Below, piece after piece: positions 1 to 11,307 of a stretch of 64,000 nucleotides of DNA. Source of the stretch: Adiantum capillus-veneris. Its lineage: Eukaryota; Streptophyta; Polypodiopsida; Polypodiales; Pteridaceae. The DNA is taken from assembly GCA_014529385.2 (NCBI GenBank), contig CM043942.1:5546501-5610500 (forward strand). The letters run 5' to 3'. Within the stretch, counting starts at the first letter, position 1. Every line of letters begins with the position of its first letter. The notes below the pieces were generated by a model. It saw nothing but the letters and a program-made list of their open reading frames with translations, searched no databases and was not told where the DNA came from. A program made the translations under genes and the position numbers.

Positions 1-608
1 CATATATTGTCATGTTCTCTAATACTCTCTCTCTTACAAAATTATTGTTCATGCCAAGTTCATTAAGTAATATTTTTGTGTTGCTACCATCAATTAAGTT
101 CACCTTCCAAGTTCTCAAAGTAATCTCATAAAAATGCTCACTCGAATTCTCTTAATTCCAGTATTCTCAAAGTTAATAGTTCATTTACATTACATTGATA
201 TCATAGCATTTGGTTTCTCTTTTCTTTCTTAAAAAGAGTGGTCCTTAAGTAGGCTATTAATGGTTGATTTTGTTAATTATATTAGGGTAAGTGGGACTGG
301 GAATCTATTATCGGTTTTGTTGAGGCCACTATGTGGGATATGGTGCACACCTCGGGAGCTTTGGTCTTAATAACGGGGTCTTTTCAAACTTTCCTACGGA
401 TTTACCATTATTGAGCCATAAGAAGTCCGAAAGGAGCTATCCCTTGGCAATTCTACTATGCTAAACCCACCCCACTACTTTCTATAATTAACAATTTGAT
501 CCGTGTGTGTAGATACTGAAGTGCTTATTTTCAAAGGCTAAGAGGAGTAGCAACTAAGGTTTTGAGCTTCCAAAGAATACACTAAGTAAACACATAAGTA
601 TAATTAGC
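1..608. other. No gene recognised; AT-rich upstream flank
   Basis: Nothing in either strand reads as a protein family I know. The stretch is AT-rich and leads into the gag-like ORF at 609. It may be leader or LTR of that decayed element, but no terminal repeat or primer site could be identified. Confidence 0.4.
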
Positions 609-2152
609 ATGGATGACAATAACCAAGAGAGTAGAATGAACATTGATAACTTTGATTTTGCACATGAAGGTGCTAATGATGATGTCCGCATGTTTAGCAA
701 TTATCTTGTTACTAGGTTGCATCAAGCTATGGGCAACCCTACTTTGCAATCCGAAGCTACTCAACAGCTTTGTGCTTATGGGATTTTCCTTCCAAGAGGA
801 GAGAGAGCTTAGGAGGCCTCTTGATGAGACCCCAAAAGAAGACTCTCTCCCATACGAGAGGAGGAATCCAAGGAACAAGAAAGTAATGAATCCCTAAGTT
901 CCTCTGAAGATGTGTCTCCACAAAGACGACAGTCTAGACGATCGCCAACTCCTCCCATGAGGAAACAATCAACACATAGTCCTTCTCCTTGTCACTCCAA
1001 AAGGGAAGAGAGGAAACAAAGGAAGAAAAGGTAAGGAAAGAGGTCACCCTCTTCACCTTCCTTCTCTCCCGACAAAATCTTTGTCTATTCTCCTAGAGGA
1101 ATACAAGAGGGGAGGACATTGCAAATCATACCCTACATGGCAAAGATCACAAAAGCTCAAGAAGTTCAAAGAGGGAGGAAAGAGTATCTCTTTTCTCACC
1201 TATGATGGCACCTTTGGTTCCACCGACAAAGTATTGTCCTTCATCCAACAATTTGATGCGGCCTTTGGAGATGAGGGCTTCATGGAGTCCTCCAAGTTAC
1301 ACCATGTAGCTATGCACTTCCAAAAATCAGCTCGTAAATGGTGGGCTAGACTTTGTGGCAACGGTGAAGCCCCAAAGACATGGAAAACTCTACGAGTTTT
1401 CATCATGAAGCAATTGCTTGCAAGCGATGCAAAGGAAAAATTACTTACCGAATGGTGCAGTTGAAGCTTCTCTTACATGATTCTATTCACAAATATATGG
1501 ACAAGTTTTGGGATTTAGATCTCAAGGCTACTGTCTTCCAAAAGATAGACTTCACCGAGCAAAAGCAACAATTTTATATGGGATTGCCTGAAGAAATGGC
1601 AGAGTATGTCAACTCCCATGGCTTGGTTCTATAACCGAAGTAATCCACCACACCATAGTTGCTTCCCGCATCAATTTCCAAACAAGGGGCTATACGGAAT
1701 GTCAAACCTATGGAAAACAAAGACAAAAATGATGCAAAGGGAAAAATCAATGCCCAAAATTCTTCCCAAGGCACTTCCTATGACAACAACAACAACAACA
1801 ATAGGTCCAAGGAGAAGGGAGTTTACAAAGGTAAAAACAAACTCTCTCATGAAGAGCTTGAAGCTTTTTTCAAGGACCATAAGTGTTTAAGTGTGGGGAG
1901 GAAGGACATGGCTATCATTCTTGCCCTAAGAAAAATGCTCGCAATGAGATTCCTAGGGCTTCCACCATCGAAGCTCCAAAAGAGGATGCTCATTGCAAAG
2001 GATCATCTCTCTCCTATGCTTGGGAAAAGGTAAGGGAGCATGATGCCTTCATTTTGTTTGACCTTGGCTCTACTCACAACTTCATATCAACGGAGTTGGC
2101 CACCAAGTTGGGCATTCAAGCTTTTGAGATGGGAGAGAGCCCAAGGATATAA
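609..2152 (+). pseudogene. Decayed Ty3/gypsy gag-protease
   Basis: Consecutive + strand pieces in changing frames give the order of a retrotransposon gag-pro. An N-terminal stretch starts at ATG 609. A gag core at about 1183-1464 has the family hallmark RKWWARL. A nucleocapsid zinc-knuckle remnant at about 1886-1927 reads KCGEEGHGYHSC, with the first Cys of the CCHC not visible in frame. A protease remnant near 2063 reads DLGSTHNFIS, where active copies have D-S/T-G. Gag packages element RNA into cytoplasmic particles and the protease matures it. Stops and frameshifts at about 812, 1464 and 1634 mean it is dead. The RT and integrase that should follow are not found. Confidence 0.8.
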
Positions 2153-3690
2153 ACTTCTCTCAACAAGTAGAAAGATACCTTGGCATTGACCGAAAAACTT
2201 TGTCGCAAGATAAGCTACAATTAGCAAACGAGTATGCACAATAAAAGTCAAAACATTGACTCAGACCTACACATGTCACATCTGGTACAGTGAAACAGAA
2301 ACCTATGCCATAAAAAACCTTTGATCCTCATCACTTGGGTGATGGAGGGTAAGGTAAGATTAGTACGATAGGAGTGTTTCTGTTTTAGAGTTGAGAGATT
2401 AGCGAAGTTCTCTTTTCCCACTGATGTGCCTCCTGGAGGTATTCCTTTTGTTTCATAGTGTGTACAGGAACGTGTTCCTATTGATAGGATTTGGACGTTC
2501 ATGGAACCTTTCTCTCGTTCACACTTCAAATCAAGCGTGACCATCGACACAAATAGGTGTTTCTTGTCCATTAGCATTGCCCTTATCTTTTTTGCATCCA
2601 TGTTTGTCTGCTTTGATTGTGATTGGTAGCATAATATTCAGCGCATTGGCTTAGTATCAAACATTTAATTCAATGTAATGTTTTGTCATAATCACTTGTC
2701 TAGGTTTAAAAATCAAGCAGTCCGACTAAGCTAGTTTGACCAAGCTAAGTATTAGAAATCTTCTCTTAATACCATGGGGAATGCCTTCCTAATAAACAAT
2801 GGTTACTTAGGTTCTTAATCCGATTTAGGCAGCATTGTATGAAATGTACTAGGGCTTTCTAGTGGGCTTAACCCTATTGACCTTTAGCTTAAGTATTATA
2901 AAGGGAGTTTACTAATGTGATGAGCCTGGGGAGGGTAACAGTGTTATATGACCCCCCAAAGTTACAAAATTAAAATGATGAAAATGAACAAGCAAAAAAT
3001 CAAAGTGCCACAATGTAAAATTTTAAGCTGGAAGAGAAATCCCTGCTTAAATTGGTACTTCACTCACATGTATCGCCTATGGTACTAGAGCCCTAGAGGT
3101 TCCCAGTGTGGGCGCTTTTCCTTGAAAAGCAAAAAACCCAAGGCATACAAAATAAGCACACACATCATAATTGAATCAATGTGAAAAGACCTTGGGGGGT
3201 CAAAGAAAAAGTAATCAGTCAGGCGATGATTTCATGAGAAATTCCTTTTATGGTAGCTTAACTACAAGGTTTTCTAGATATAGCCTCTAGTCAGCCCTCG
3301 AACATGAATACTTGGCTCTCGCGATTAAACAACTTAATTGACCACAGATAATTAAGAAGCTTACCCATGGTATTAATATTCGATCTCTAGTGCCTTTCGA
3401 CCGTCAAATTAGTGACCCCAGACTTGTTTAATTTTCTACCTTTACATCTGTTTATGCATTTGATTACATTGCAATTTAATGTTCATTGCTACCAAATTGT
3501 TTGAAATTCTTTTACCAATCAATGTGTCTACCTAAAACTGCATATGCTTTTTAAGAGAATGCAATTACTGTGCCAATGTTGTTTGATTTTGCAGTGACTG
3601 AAGAAGGCTAAGGACATTCATCTCAAATGCTCTTCCACCTCGATGAACCAGCTTCAACTCAATAGCTTCCGAGGACGGAATCTACATCAG
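2153..3690. other. No gene recognised between gag-pro remnant and polypurine tract
   Basis: No RT, RNase H or integrase motif could be read in any frame. A minus-strand open frame at 2248-2601 resembles no family I know and is probably chance. The stretch lies where pol should be, so most of pol has been deleted or scrambled. Confidence 0.4.
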
Positions 3691-3700
3691 GAAGGGGGGC
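3690..3700 (+). other. Polypurine tract before an LTR
   Basis: GGAAGGGGGGC sits directly before ATGTTAACCC. A purine run next to a TG terminus is the usual start site for plus-strand DNA synthesis in LTR retrotransposons. It fits the decayed + strand gypsy element upstream. Confidence 0.6.
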
Positions 3701-3897
3701 ATGTTAACCCTCACGGCACACGGACACCCATCACCTACGATGGACGCGTATTATGTATTTGGTAGAGTCAGGTACCGGGCTTGTCGGACCAATAGGGAAA
3801 GGTAGAGTGATCGCCGATGAGAGGCGCACTTTAACTTGGACATTCAAGGGATTAGTTGGTTAAGCATGGGCGCCCAAGTGTGAATGGGGTGAGCTCC

Positions 3898-3905
3898 TAT
3901 AAAAG
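3898..3905 (+). promoter_or_regulatory. LTR TATA box
   Basis: TATAAAAG lies about 200 bp into the LTR and upstream of the pyrimidine-rich leader, where RNA polymerase II transcription of a retroelement would start. Confidence 0.5.
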
Positions 3906-3994
3906 CCAACTAAACCTAATTTTTACTCATTCTCTCATTTGTGCAATTGAAGAGTGCTCTTGCTCCATCTCCATCTTCTTCTTCTTCACCTCCT

Positions 3995-4031
<37 letters not shown>

Positions 4032-4042
4032 GAGAGTGTGTG
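3995..4042. repeat. (TG)n(AG)n microsatellite
   Basis: A run of about ten TG units passes directly into about eight AG units, just downstream of the LTR TATA box. Confidence 0.9.
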
Positions 4043-4287
4043 TGCGATCGAGCATTACGAAGGCACGACGGCGGCGAAGCGGTTGAGCGCGGCACGACTG
4101 CAGCTTCTTCTTCATCGTGGCGAGGAATCCACCACGAAGGCGAGCGTAGAGCGGTGAGTGACACACCCTTTGTTTTCTTGAGCTTGCTAGTTTAGGCTTG
4201 TTGTGTGCTTGGAGCCGTCTGTGGCTCGCACACGGTGTATTGGCAAGTCCCTTGCTTCGACAGTGCGGCAAGGAGCGCACAGGTAGT

Positions 4288-5676
4288 CCTTAGGAAAGAT
4301 GCTAGCACTTGGTTTGACTCTTTGCCTGAGGAAGTTAATGGGAATTACACGAAAGTTTTGAATCATTTCAAGAAATAATTCTTTGATCCCCAAAACACTC
4401 AAAAATTATGGATAGACATTGTTTCTCATAAGCAAAAAGACTTAGATGACTACTACTTGTACAAGCAAGAGTTTCTACGTCTTTGGGCTCTATGGATACG
4501 AAATGTTGCTAACCCTGGTGATGGTGCAGAATTTCTTAAGAAGGAGAGGTTCATAGCCGGGGACTCTTTCCTGACCTTAAGGTAAAAGTTGACGCAGGTG
4601 CACCTGCTATCTTTGATGCAGCTGAAACTAGGGCTGTTGAGAAATATAGGAAACTCAAGTGCTTAAGGGGAGAGGTTCCAATAGAAGGTCTTAGACCCAA
4701 AGGTAAGTCACAACATCAACATCTAGGGAGCTTCCTGAGGTAATCATGGAAGTGATTGAGAAGTTAAATGAATCTTTAAGCAGCATGTCAATTCACCTTG
4801 CACAAGCTGTAGGTCCAAAGGGACAAGCAAAGAAGTCTGAAGAGCGAGATCCACTACCTAGGAGAGTCTTGCAATGTTGGGATTGCGGAGAGTCTGGACA
4901 TGGGATGTATAATTGTCCTTGGCCCCGTGAGGAGCCAGGGAGGCATAGCTTGAATTACCCAGTGATGAATGTAGGTGAAGGAGATGGTCAACAACCGAGG
5001 CTTCTACAAAGGCCAAATGGACCAAGACCACCTCCACAAGGGGTGGAAGGAATTCCACCTTTGCCTGACCCAAATTTCAATGTTGTAGAAGTCACACAAT
5101 CCAAAGAGGGTGACATTGAAGAAAATGGCATCAAACATGGGCGAGGGAAAAGGTAAGGAAAAGGAGGGAGTAACATCACAAAGTGACAATGGATGAGGAA
5201 AGAAAGCAAAGGAAACCAAGGAAACCAAGAGGACCCGGCACCGCATCAACCTTCAAGACTTCCCTCTTGGACATGGTATGACTCCCTACAACCTTATGGA
5301 GGACATGAGAGTAAGGGTCCAAGCATATCATGGCCTCAATTTCTTGCATTCTGTCCACAAGTTAGAAGGGAGTTGACAAAGGCAGCTAGAACTAGGAGAA
5401 GGACGAAAGAAAACGTCCTCGTTGTTAAAATTTCACATGCCCAAAGGAATGAGGATATTACACCTGTGCTAGATTGCTATATCAAGGGAAAACTAGTGAG
5501 GAAGGGTCTAGTGGATTGGGGCGCACAAATTTGCATCATGATAGAGGACCTAATGTAGAGACTAGGCATGCACATTCTTGAGACGCCTGAAATCAAAGTG
5601 AAAATGGCAAATAATAGCAAGGCTAGGTGTTTGGGAGTTTGTAAGAATGTTTTTTGTGGAAGCTTTTGGCATTAAG
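4288..5676 (+). pseudogene. Tat-like gypsy gag and first part of protease
   Basis: The + strand translation starts inside a gag capsid domain (ASTWFDSLPEE) and continues over frame breaks to a CCHC knuckle at 4875-4916 (CWDCGESGHGMYNC). A protease region follows, with DWGAQICIM near 5515 where the active site should read D-S/T-G-A. The 5' part of gag, the primer site and any 5' LTR are missing. The frame is cut at 5676 by the Copia insertion and resumes at 10942. The lost protease motif and several stops make it non-functional. Confidence 0.8.
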
Positions 5677-5996
5677 TGTAAAGAATGAGGATGCAAGAGA
5701 GCTACACAAGACAAGCACAAAGCACACAGAGATGGAAAGCTTCTTCTTCTTCTTACAAAAAAGAGAGTACAAAATGACTAAGTGCTAAACTTAAAAGTAG
5801 CACATATGTACATGCGGTCACTAAGTGTGAACTTGCTAGAAGCGTACTAGGATGGCACTATAAGTGTATTCCAGCTGTAGAATCACTGGCACAGATCCTC
5901 CATGTCAGTCACCTAACGCGCCAATGAGTAAATGTTGTAAGCGGCCAAGACCCGTAGTGGATGCCAGCTCAAGATGTAGAGCTCGACATCTCAATA
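5677..5996 (-). repeat. Copia 3' LTR
   Basis: It matches 10616-10936 along its full length. In element orientation it starts TATTGAGATG and ends CATTCTTTACA, so the terminal TG has mutated to TA. Confidence 0.93.
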
Positions 5997-6586
5997 CTCC
6001 CCCTCGAGCTCTGCATGTCGCAGAGTCCAAGCATAGTCCGAAAACGTCGAATCTTCTCAGCTCCGAGGGCCTTGGTAAAGATATCCACTATCTGCTCCTC
6101 TGTGCTGACGTAGGCCAAGTTCATGTCGCTCGCCAACACTCGCTCTCGAACGTAGTGGTAATGGACCTCTATGTGCTTCGTCCTGTCATGGAACACTGGG
6201 TTCCTAGCCAACTGCATGCTGCTAAGGTTGTCACAATAGATGACAATCTGTTGGACCACCTGCACTCCCAAGTCCTCAAGTAATGTGCGTATCCAAGCTA
6301 CCTCGCACGCCGCAACTGCTGCACCTCTGTACTCGGCCTCTGTGCTCGATAAAGCAACCGTAGGTTGCTTTTTGCTGCTCCAAGTAACAACAGCACTCCC
6401 AAAAGAGAACATGAAGCCACTAGTAGATCTCCTATCAACAATGCTATCTGCCCAATCTGCATCTGTATACCCATACAATGCTAATGGCCCATCTGATGCA
6501 TAGAACAATGCGTAGTCAAGAGTCCCTTGCACATACCGAAGTGTGCATCGTACTCCATCCAAATGTGGCTTCCTTGGAAGTTGCAT
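5969..6586 (-). pseudogene. Copia RNase H domain, C-terminal part of pol
   Basis: This ORF carries the full copia RNase H signature: YTDADWA, SSTEAEY, YCDNLSS and the HIEVHYHYVRE tail supply the acidic and His positions that degrade RNA in the RNA-DNA hybrid. It continues the RT ORF at 6590-6874 after one in-frame stop. The domain itself looks undamaged. It ends just inside the 3' LTR, as is common for copia pol. Confidence 0.9.
5997..6009 (-). other. Copia polypurine tract
   Basis: On the minus strand GCTCGAGGGGGAG abuts the 3' LTR. It is the plus-strand primer and confirms the element's orientation. Confidence 0.8.
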
Positions 6587-6589
6587 GAA

Positions 6590-7365
6590 CTAACTCTCCA
6601 AGACAACTTTGTAGCTCAAGTCTGGCCTCGTGATAGTCAAGTAGATTAGACTACCCACAATCTTCCTGTACATCTTGACATCCTCAACAACGTCACCCTT
6701 CTTTGCACTCAGCTTTGCATTCACATCCAAGGGAATAGAAATTGGCTTACAATCAGCCATACCATACTTTGACAACATGTCCAAAGCATACTGTCTCTGT
6801 GATAGCCATACACCCTCTAGAGTCCTGATCACCTCAATGCCAAGAAAGTAGCGCAACTCGCCCAAATCTTTCATTTCAAACTCCTATTTGAGAAGACCCT
6901 TCACATGGTCAATCTCCATACCATTGTCACCCACAATAATAAGGTCATCTACATATATGGTAAAGACCACAATCCCAACATCACTCTCACGTACATAGAG
7001 TGAATGATCAGCATGATCTCTCCTAAACCCAATACTGACAAGATACTTGGCAATCGTGTCATACCATGCTCTAGAGCCCTGCTTCAAACCATACAAAGCT
7101 TTGAGAAGTCTGCATACATAATCTGGGTAACCTGGATCGACATAACCAGGTGGCTGATCTATATACACTTCCTCTTGCAACTCACCATTCAAGAAGGCAT
7201 TCTTACATCCATTTGATGCATAATCTATCCTCTAGATGCAGCCACTGCTATGACAACTCTCACAGTCGTCATCTTTGGCACTGGAGCAAAGGTCTCCTCA
7301 TAGTCTATACCATACGTCTGTGCATAACCCTTTGCGACCAGCCTTGCCTTGTGACGCTCAATGTT
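6590..7365 (-). pseudogene. Copia reverse transcriptase
   Basis: The 3' two thirds of RT read well: [29 protein letters not shown], the catalytic box [10 protein letters not shown], then KDLGELRYFLGIE and SKYGMADCKP. RT copies element RNA into cDNA in the particle. The frame breaks near 7365, at a stop near 7225, and again between 6884 and 6874. Catalytic Asp residues are kept, so inactivation comes from frameshifts and not active-site loss. Confidence 0.88.
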
Positions 7366-7931
7366 ACCGACACCTTATTCTTGGTTTTATACACCCATTT
7401 ACATCCAATAGCTTTATTGCCACTTGGCAATGGCACCAAATCCCATGTGTCGTTTGCTTCCAATGCATCCATCTCTTCATTCATTGCATCATTCCAATGC
7501 ACATTTCCAACTGCATCCTCAAAACATGTGGGCTCCACATCCTGTATCACCTTAGCCATGTAGGCTTGGTGATGTGCTAGATACCCATCATAAGTCAATT
7601 TATGAACTGGATTTCTGACTCTGTTAGATCTGCGCAGTCCTGGGTCACTCCTTTGCCCTCTAGAATATTCTTGTACTTTCCTTACACCAGGTGTCCTGAT
7701 AGCCGGAATTCCAAATTCCTCATCAAGACTTTGTTCAGAACCATCTAAATCCATGTCTACATGTGAAAAATCTGAGGATGCATCAGCCATAAAGGGAGGT
7801 TCATCAACCTTTTCCTTTCCTTTTCGTGATACATTCTCTGTACCTGCTGGTGGAGTAACCTGCGTACGTAGTCTACCATTCCATGGCTTCTCAACAGAGC
7901 CACGAAAAGATGACTCTTGTGGTCCACTCAA
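7305..7931 (-). pseudogene. Copia integrase tail and RT N-terminus
   Basis: This ORF joins the integrase end to RT. The second half holds the classic copia RT entry: [23 protein letters not shown] and [12 protein letters not shown]. The last 20 or so residues are out of frame, showing a frameshift near 7365. The first half is a polar, low-complexity linker, normal for this region. Confidence 0.85.
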
Positions 7932-7948
7932 AACCTATGACTGTGGCC

Positions 7949-8773
7949 TCACATTTGTACAACCACATCATCTTTTACATCAGCCCCAATAGTGCCATGT
8001 GCATTACTGTACCAGCTGCTCATCTCATCAAAGACTACATCTCTGCTCACTCCTAATTCTTGTGTAGTAGGGTTGTAGCACCTGTACCCCTTTTGTTCAA
8101 GGAAATATCCAACAAGAATACATTTCTCTGCTTTAGGATCCAATTTCCTACGCAACTCATCTGGTACATGCACGTAAGCTATGCAGCCAAACACTTTCAA
8201 GTGTGCCAAATCATGCTTTGTACCTGTAAACTTTTCCTCAGGCGTTACATCATGCACCGCAGCTGTAGGTGTCCTGTTCATAATGTACACAGGTGTATTT
8301 ACAGCTTCAGCCCAGAAATGATGAGGCATATTCTTCTCATTCATCAATGCACGTGCAACCTCTGCAATGTGCCTGTTTTTCCTTTCTGCGACCCCATTCT
8401 GTTGTGGAGTATATCTGCATGTAAACTGCCTGCGTATACCATGCATTCGCAGTAAATCTAAAAAATCGTTGGAGAAGTACTCTTCCCCTCCATCTGACCT
8501 CAATGTCTTGATTTGCATATATGTCTCCTTCTCAATCATGACTTTGAAGTCCTGAAAGTGACCAAACACTTCACTTTTGTTACGCATGAAGTAGACCCAT
8601 ACTTTCCTTGTATGGTCATCAATGAAAGAGACATAATACCTGCAACCATGTATACTTGCAGTATTGGTTGGACCCCAAACATCTGTGTGCACCACCTCAA
8701 GTGGATTTTTACATACATTGCGCTCATGTGGAAATGAGCCTTTGACTGTTTTCCAAACTGGCATGCTGCACAC
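7949..8773 (-). pseudogene. Copia integrase core
   Basis: The DDE core is intact: VHTDVWGP gives the first Asp, LRSDGGEEY the second and QQNGVAERKNR the Glu. The HHCC zinc module precedes it across a frame change near 8760. Integrase inserts cDNA into chromosomes, and the 5-bp duplication around this element is its footprint. KLDPKAEKCILVGY marks the usual post-core region. Confidence 0.9.
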
Positions 8774-9069
8774 ACTTTATGCATACCATCCACTTTGAAT
8801 TTGGGCAAACCTTTTACAATCTGTTTTGATTGCATGCTGCGCAATCTCTACTCATTGACATGGCCAATGCGTTTGTGCCAAATGTCAACATCAGCCACAA
8901 CACCTGTGCCCTGTGCAAATAATGCAGCTTTTACCTCAGGCATGTCTACATTCAGCGTAAAAATTTTGCCCACACATTTTCCCTCTATGATCAGCTTACA
9001 GCCATTCTGGAAATCTTCTACATAACAGCCATTCGGATTGAAGCAAACTTGCAAACCTTGCTCAACCAT
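8774..9069 (-). pseudogene. Copia GAG-pre-integrase / zinc-binding segment
   Basis: WHKRIGHVNE and, after a stop at 8848, CAACQFGK give the H-x3-H and C-x2-C pairs of the integrase zinc module. It lies in frame with the gag-protease ORF after a single stop at 9073. Two premature stops and a frameshift break it. Confidence 0.85.
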
Positions 9070-9072
9070 TTG

Positions 9073-10311
9073 TCAAACAGAAACAAGATTCTTTGTAATG
9101 TTTGGGACATGAATTCCATCTGCTAAGTACTTTGATTTCCCACTCTTCGCATTTAGAGGTATGTCCCCTATATGAGCAATGGGGTGAGCTGTGTCATCTC
9201 TTGTCTGCACATAGCCTGACACATCTGGTTTGCGCATATCTCTAAACCACTCTCCACGAGACGTCATGTGATTAGAGGCACCTGAATCCACATACCAAAC
9301 ATCATCTTGGGTGGAATTCTCTGCAGTCATTGTATTCATTACATGCTGCATAAAAAACATGCGCTCACTTTTGTTGTCATCTGCATCTCTGCTAGTAGAT
9401 GCATAGTTGCCCTCTCTCTTTCCACTTGCTTTTCCCTTTGGACAGTCACGTGACATGTGACCTCTTTCACCACAAGTCCAACATTCTCTGCTATCTGTAG
9501 TATGTTGATGCCTGCTTGATCCTGCATCACGACCTCTTTGACTCCCCCTGCCTTGAGACTGGTTTCCCTTGCCACCTGTATTGTTTTGATTTGATTGACC
9601 TTCTTGAAATTGGACCGTGCAACCCCTTGGGCCTCGACCACGGCCTCTACCTCTACCTCTGTTGGAGTTAGAATAGAAGGCCTGTTCAGAATTATTTCTG
9701 CCATGAGAAGAAGATGTTTCAAGGTTCTTTTGCTCAAGAATAAGCATAGAAATCAAATCTTGGAACACGGGGATGTCGTCTCTTGTATTCATGGAAGACC
9801 TAAAATGTACATGCTCATCTCTTAGACCATCCAAGCATGCACGGACAATGTCATCGTCTTCCACCGCGACTTTAATAGATCCAAGAGCCTCAATGATACT
9901 CTTGATCTTCAAAGCATAATCATTGATGTAGAGGTTGTTCCTCTTAACCTGATTTAGCTTCGACTTTAGTTGAAGCTTTTTGGCCTTGGTGTTCACCTCG
10001 AACACTCTGCCTAAGTTTTTCCATGCAATGGCGGGGGTTTCAGCATCTTGTAGATAGCCCATCATTCCATCTGTGATGCTCATAGAAAGCCAATACATCA
10101 CTTTGCTCTGGCCTTGTTGCCAGTCTCTCAAAGCTTTCCTTTGTTCTGCTGTAGCATTTGCCTTGGGAATCTCTAGTTCCTTTTCATTGTCTCCTTCTAC
10201 ATAGTCCCAATAACCTTTTCTTTTTAGAAAATTTGTTATTCTGAACTTCCATGCAGGGTAGTTATTTTTCTCAAGCTTCTCAGTAACAATCTGACTGAAA
10301 CCATCAGACAT
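9073..10311 (-). CDS. Copia gag and protease (412 residues, open)
   Basis: The ORF opens with a UBN2-type copia gag (residues about 1-200). A basic Gly/Arg-rich stretch leads to a CCHC zinc knuckle, CWTCGERGHMSRDC (about residue 283), that binds RNA. The retropepsin follows with intact DSGASNHM. The ORF then reaches a stop where pol should continue in the same frame. ATG at 10311 lies about 290 bp after the primer site. Codons and spacing are normal for copia. It may still make gag protein, but the element cannot make a full polyprotein. Confidence 0.92.
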   Translation of the reverse strand: MSDGFSQIVTEKLEKNNYPAWKFRITNFLKRKGYWDYVEGDNEKELEIPKANATAEQRKALRDWQQGQSKVMYWLSMSITDGMMGYLQDAETPAIAWKNLGRVFEVNTKAKKLQLKSKLNQVKRNNLYINDYALKIKSIIEALGSIKVAVEDDDIVRACLDGLRDEHVHFRSSMNTRDDIPVFQDLISMLILEQKNLETSSSHGRNNSEQAFYSNSNRGRGRGRGRGPRGCTVQFQEGQSNQNNTGGKGNQSQGRGSQRGRDAGSSRHQHTTDSRECWTCGERGHMSRDCPKGKASGKREGNYASTSRDADDNKSERMFFMQHVMNTMTAENSTQDDVWYVDSGASNHMTSRGEWFRDMRKPDVSGYVQTRDDTAHPIAHIGDIPLNAKSGKSKYLADGIHVPNITKNLVSV

Positions 10312-10599
10312 CTTGAAGCACTAAGACAAAATAGTTGCAATCTGCAAAAACCTGCAAATCTGTTGAACCTGCTATCATGGTACCTGTAACGCTTTCTACA
10401 CTCAACGAGTGTCCACAATCAAGCGCACATACAACCACTGTATGTGTACAATAAATCTCTATGTACTTCACTTTGGAGACCTGTTCAGAAACTTGTACGA
10501 GACCTGTTCAAAAACTTGTACAAAAAACTCGGCATCTGGTCGTGGATTGCGAACGAAGGGATTGTGATGCTCTTGCTCTCTTAGCCTCTCTTGCCTGCA

Positions 10600-10615
10600 C
10601 CAGGCTTTGATACCA
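10600..10615 (-). other. Copia primer-binding site
   Basis: On the minus strand TGGTATCAAAGCCTGG directly follows the 5' LTR. It matches the 3' end complement of plant initiator-Met tRNA (TGGTATCAGAGC) with one change. Confidence 0.85.
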
Positions 10616-10936
10616 TGTAAAGAATGAGGATGCAAGAGAGCTACACAAGACCATCACAAAGCACACAGACATGGAAAGCTTCTTCTTCTTCTTACAGAAA
10701 AGAGAGTACAAAATGACTAAGTGCTAAAACTGAAAAGTAGCACATATGCACATGCGATCACTAAGTGTGAACTCGCTAGAAGCGTACTAGGCTGGCACTA
10801 TAAGTGTAGTCTAGCTGTAGAATCACTGGCAGAGATCCTCCGTGTCGGTCACCTAACATGCCAGTGAGTAAATGTTGTAAGTGGCCAAGACCCGTAGTGG
10901 ATGCCAACTCAAGATGTAGAGCTCGACATCTCAACA
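10616..10936 (-). repeat. Copia 5' LTR
   Basis: In element orientation it begins TGTTGAGATG and ends CATTCTTTACA, keeping the canonical TG/CA ends. It is followed on the genome by the target duplication TTAAG (10937-10941). Confidence 0.93.
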
Positions 10937-10941
10937 TTAAG

Positions 10942-11295
10942 AAGGCTGTTGATTTCTATGTTATGTGTACAAGGGGAAATGGCTATCCATTTATCGTAGG
11001 TAGACCGTGGCTAATGAGGATGCAAGCTTTGCAGGATTGGGAAAGTGGAAAGATGATTTGCAGGAATGACAATCACAAGAAGTTTGTCTTTGACATGAAG
11101 GAGCAACGTCAAGAGGAGCTCCAGGAGGAATCTTCTCAAAGTGAAAGCGGGGATGATTGGACCGATGAGACCTCGGAAGAAGAAAGCAGTGGTAGCACTA
11201 CGAAGGAGGAGTTATCCATTGAAGTCATGGGTGTAAGTTTTAGGCCAAATAACGAAGAGACATCTTGCCAAGGTTTAAAAGAGGTAGGCCCCTAA
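10942..11295 (+). pseudogene. Gypsy protease, second part, and linker
   Basis: This continues the frame cut at 5676. YPFIVGRPWLMRMQAL is the conserved C-terminal part of a gypsy retropepsin (I-x-G-R-P-W-L). An acidic Ser/Glu linker follows, ending at a stop at 11293. Its direct junction with the 5' half across the Copia insertion and TTAAG duplication is clear. Confidence 0.85.
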
Positions 11296-11307
11296 GAGAA
11301 CCAAAGT

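Larger units (their letters stand above)
3702..4287 (+). repeat. LTR (start clear, 3' end uncertain)
   Basis: The LTR begins TGTTAACC after the polypurine tract. A TATA box (TATAAAAG, 3898-3905) is followed by pyrimidine-rich leader and a TG/GA microsatellite, the normal U3-R-U5 order. No second copy is present. The gag reading frame of the next element starts abruptly at about 4288, so the 3' boundary is a junction and not a clean LTR end. Confidence 0.55.
5677..10936 (-). mobile_element. Ty1/copia retrotransposon, nearly complete, nested
   Basis: Two LTRs of about 320 bp flank gag, protease, integrase, RT and RNase H in copia order on the minus strand. A 5-bp target duplication TTAAG lies at 5672-5676 and 10937-10941. 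Excising the element and one duplication rejoins the gypsy protease. A hand count gives about 20 differences between the LTRs, some 6-7%, so insertion was not very recent. Damage is light: single in-frame stops after the protease and before integrase, and a few frameshifts in integrase and RT. Confidence 0.95.

Noticed and set aside
2248-2601. Minus-strand 117-residue ORF as a gene
   Set aside because: No family, no start context, and no support from neighbours. Probably chance.
3090-3110. TGGTACTAGAGCCC as a primer-binding site
   Set aside because: It resembles the initiator-Met site only with several changes and no LTR end precedes it.
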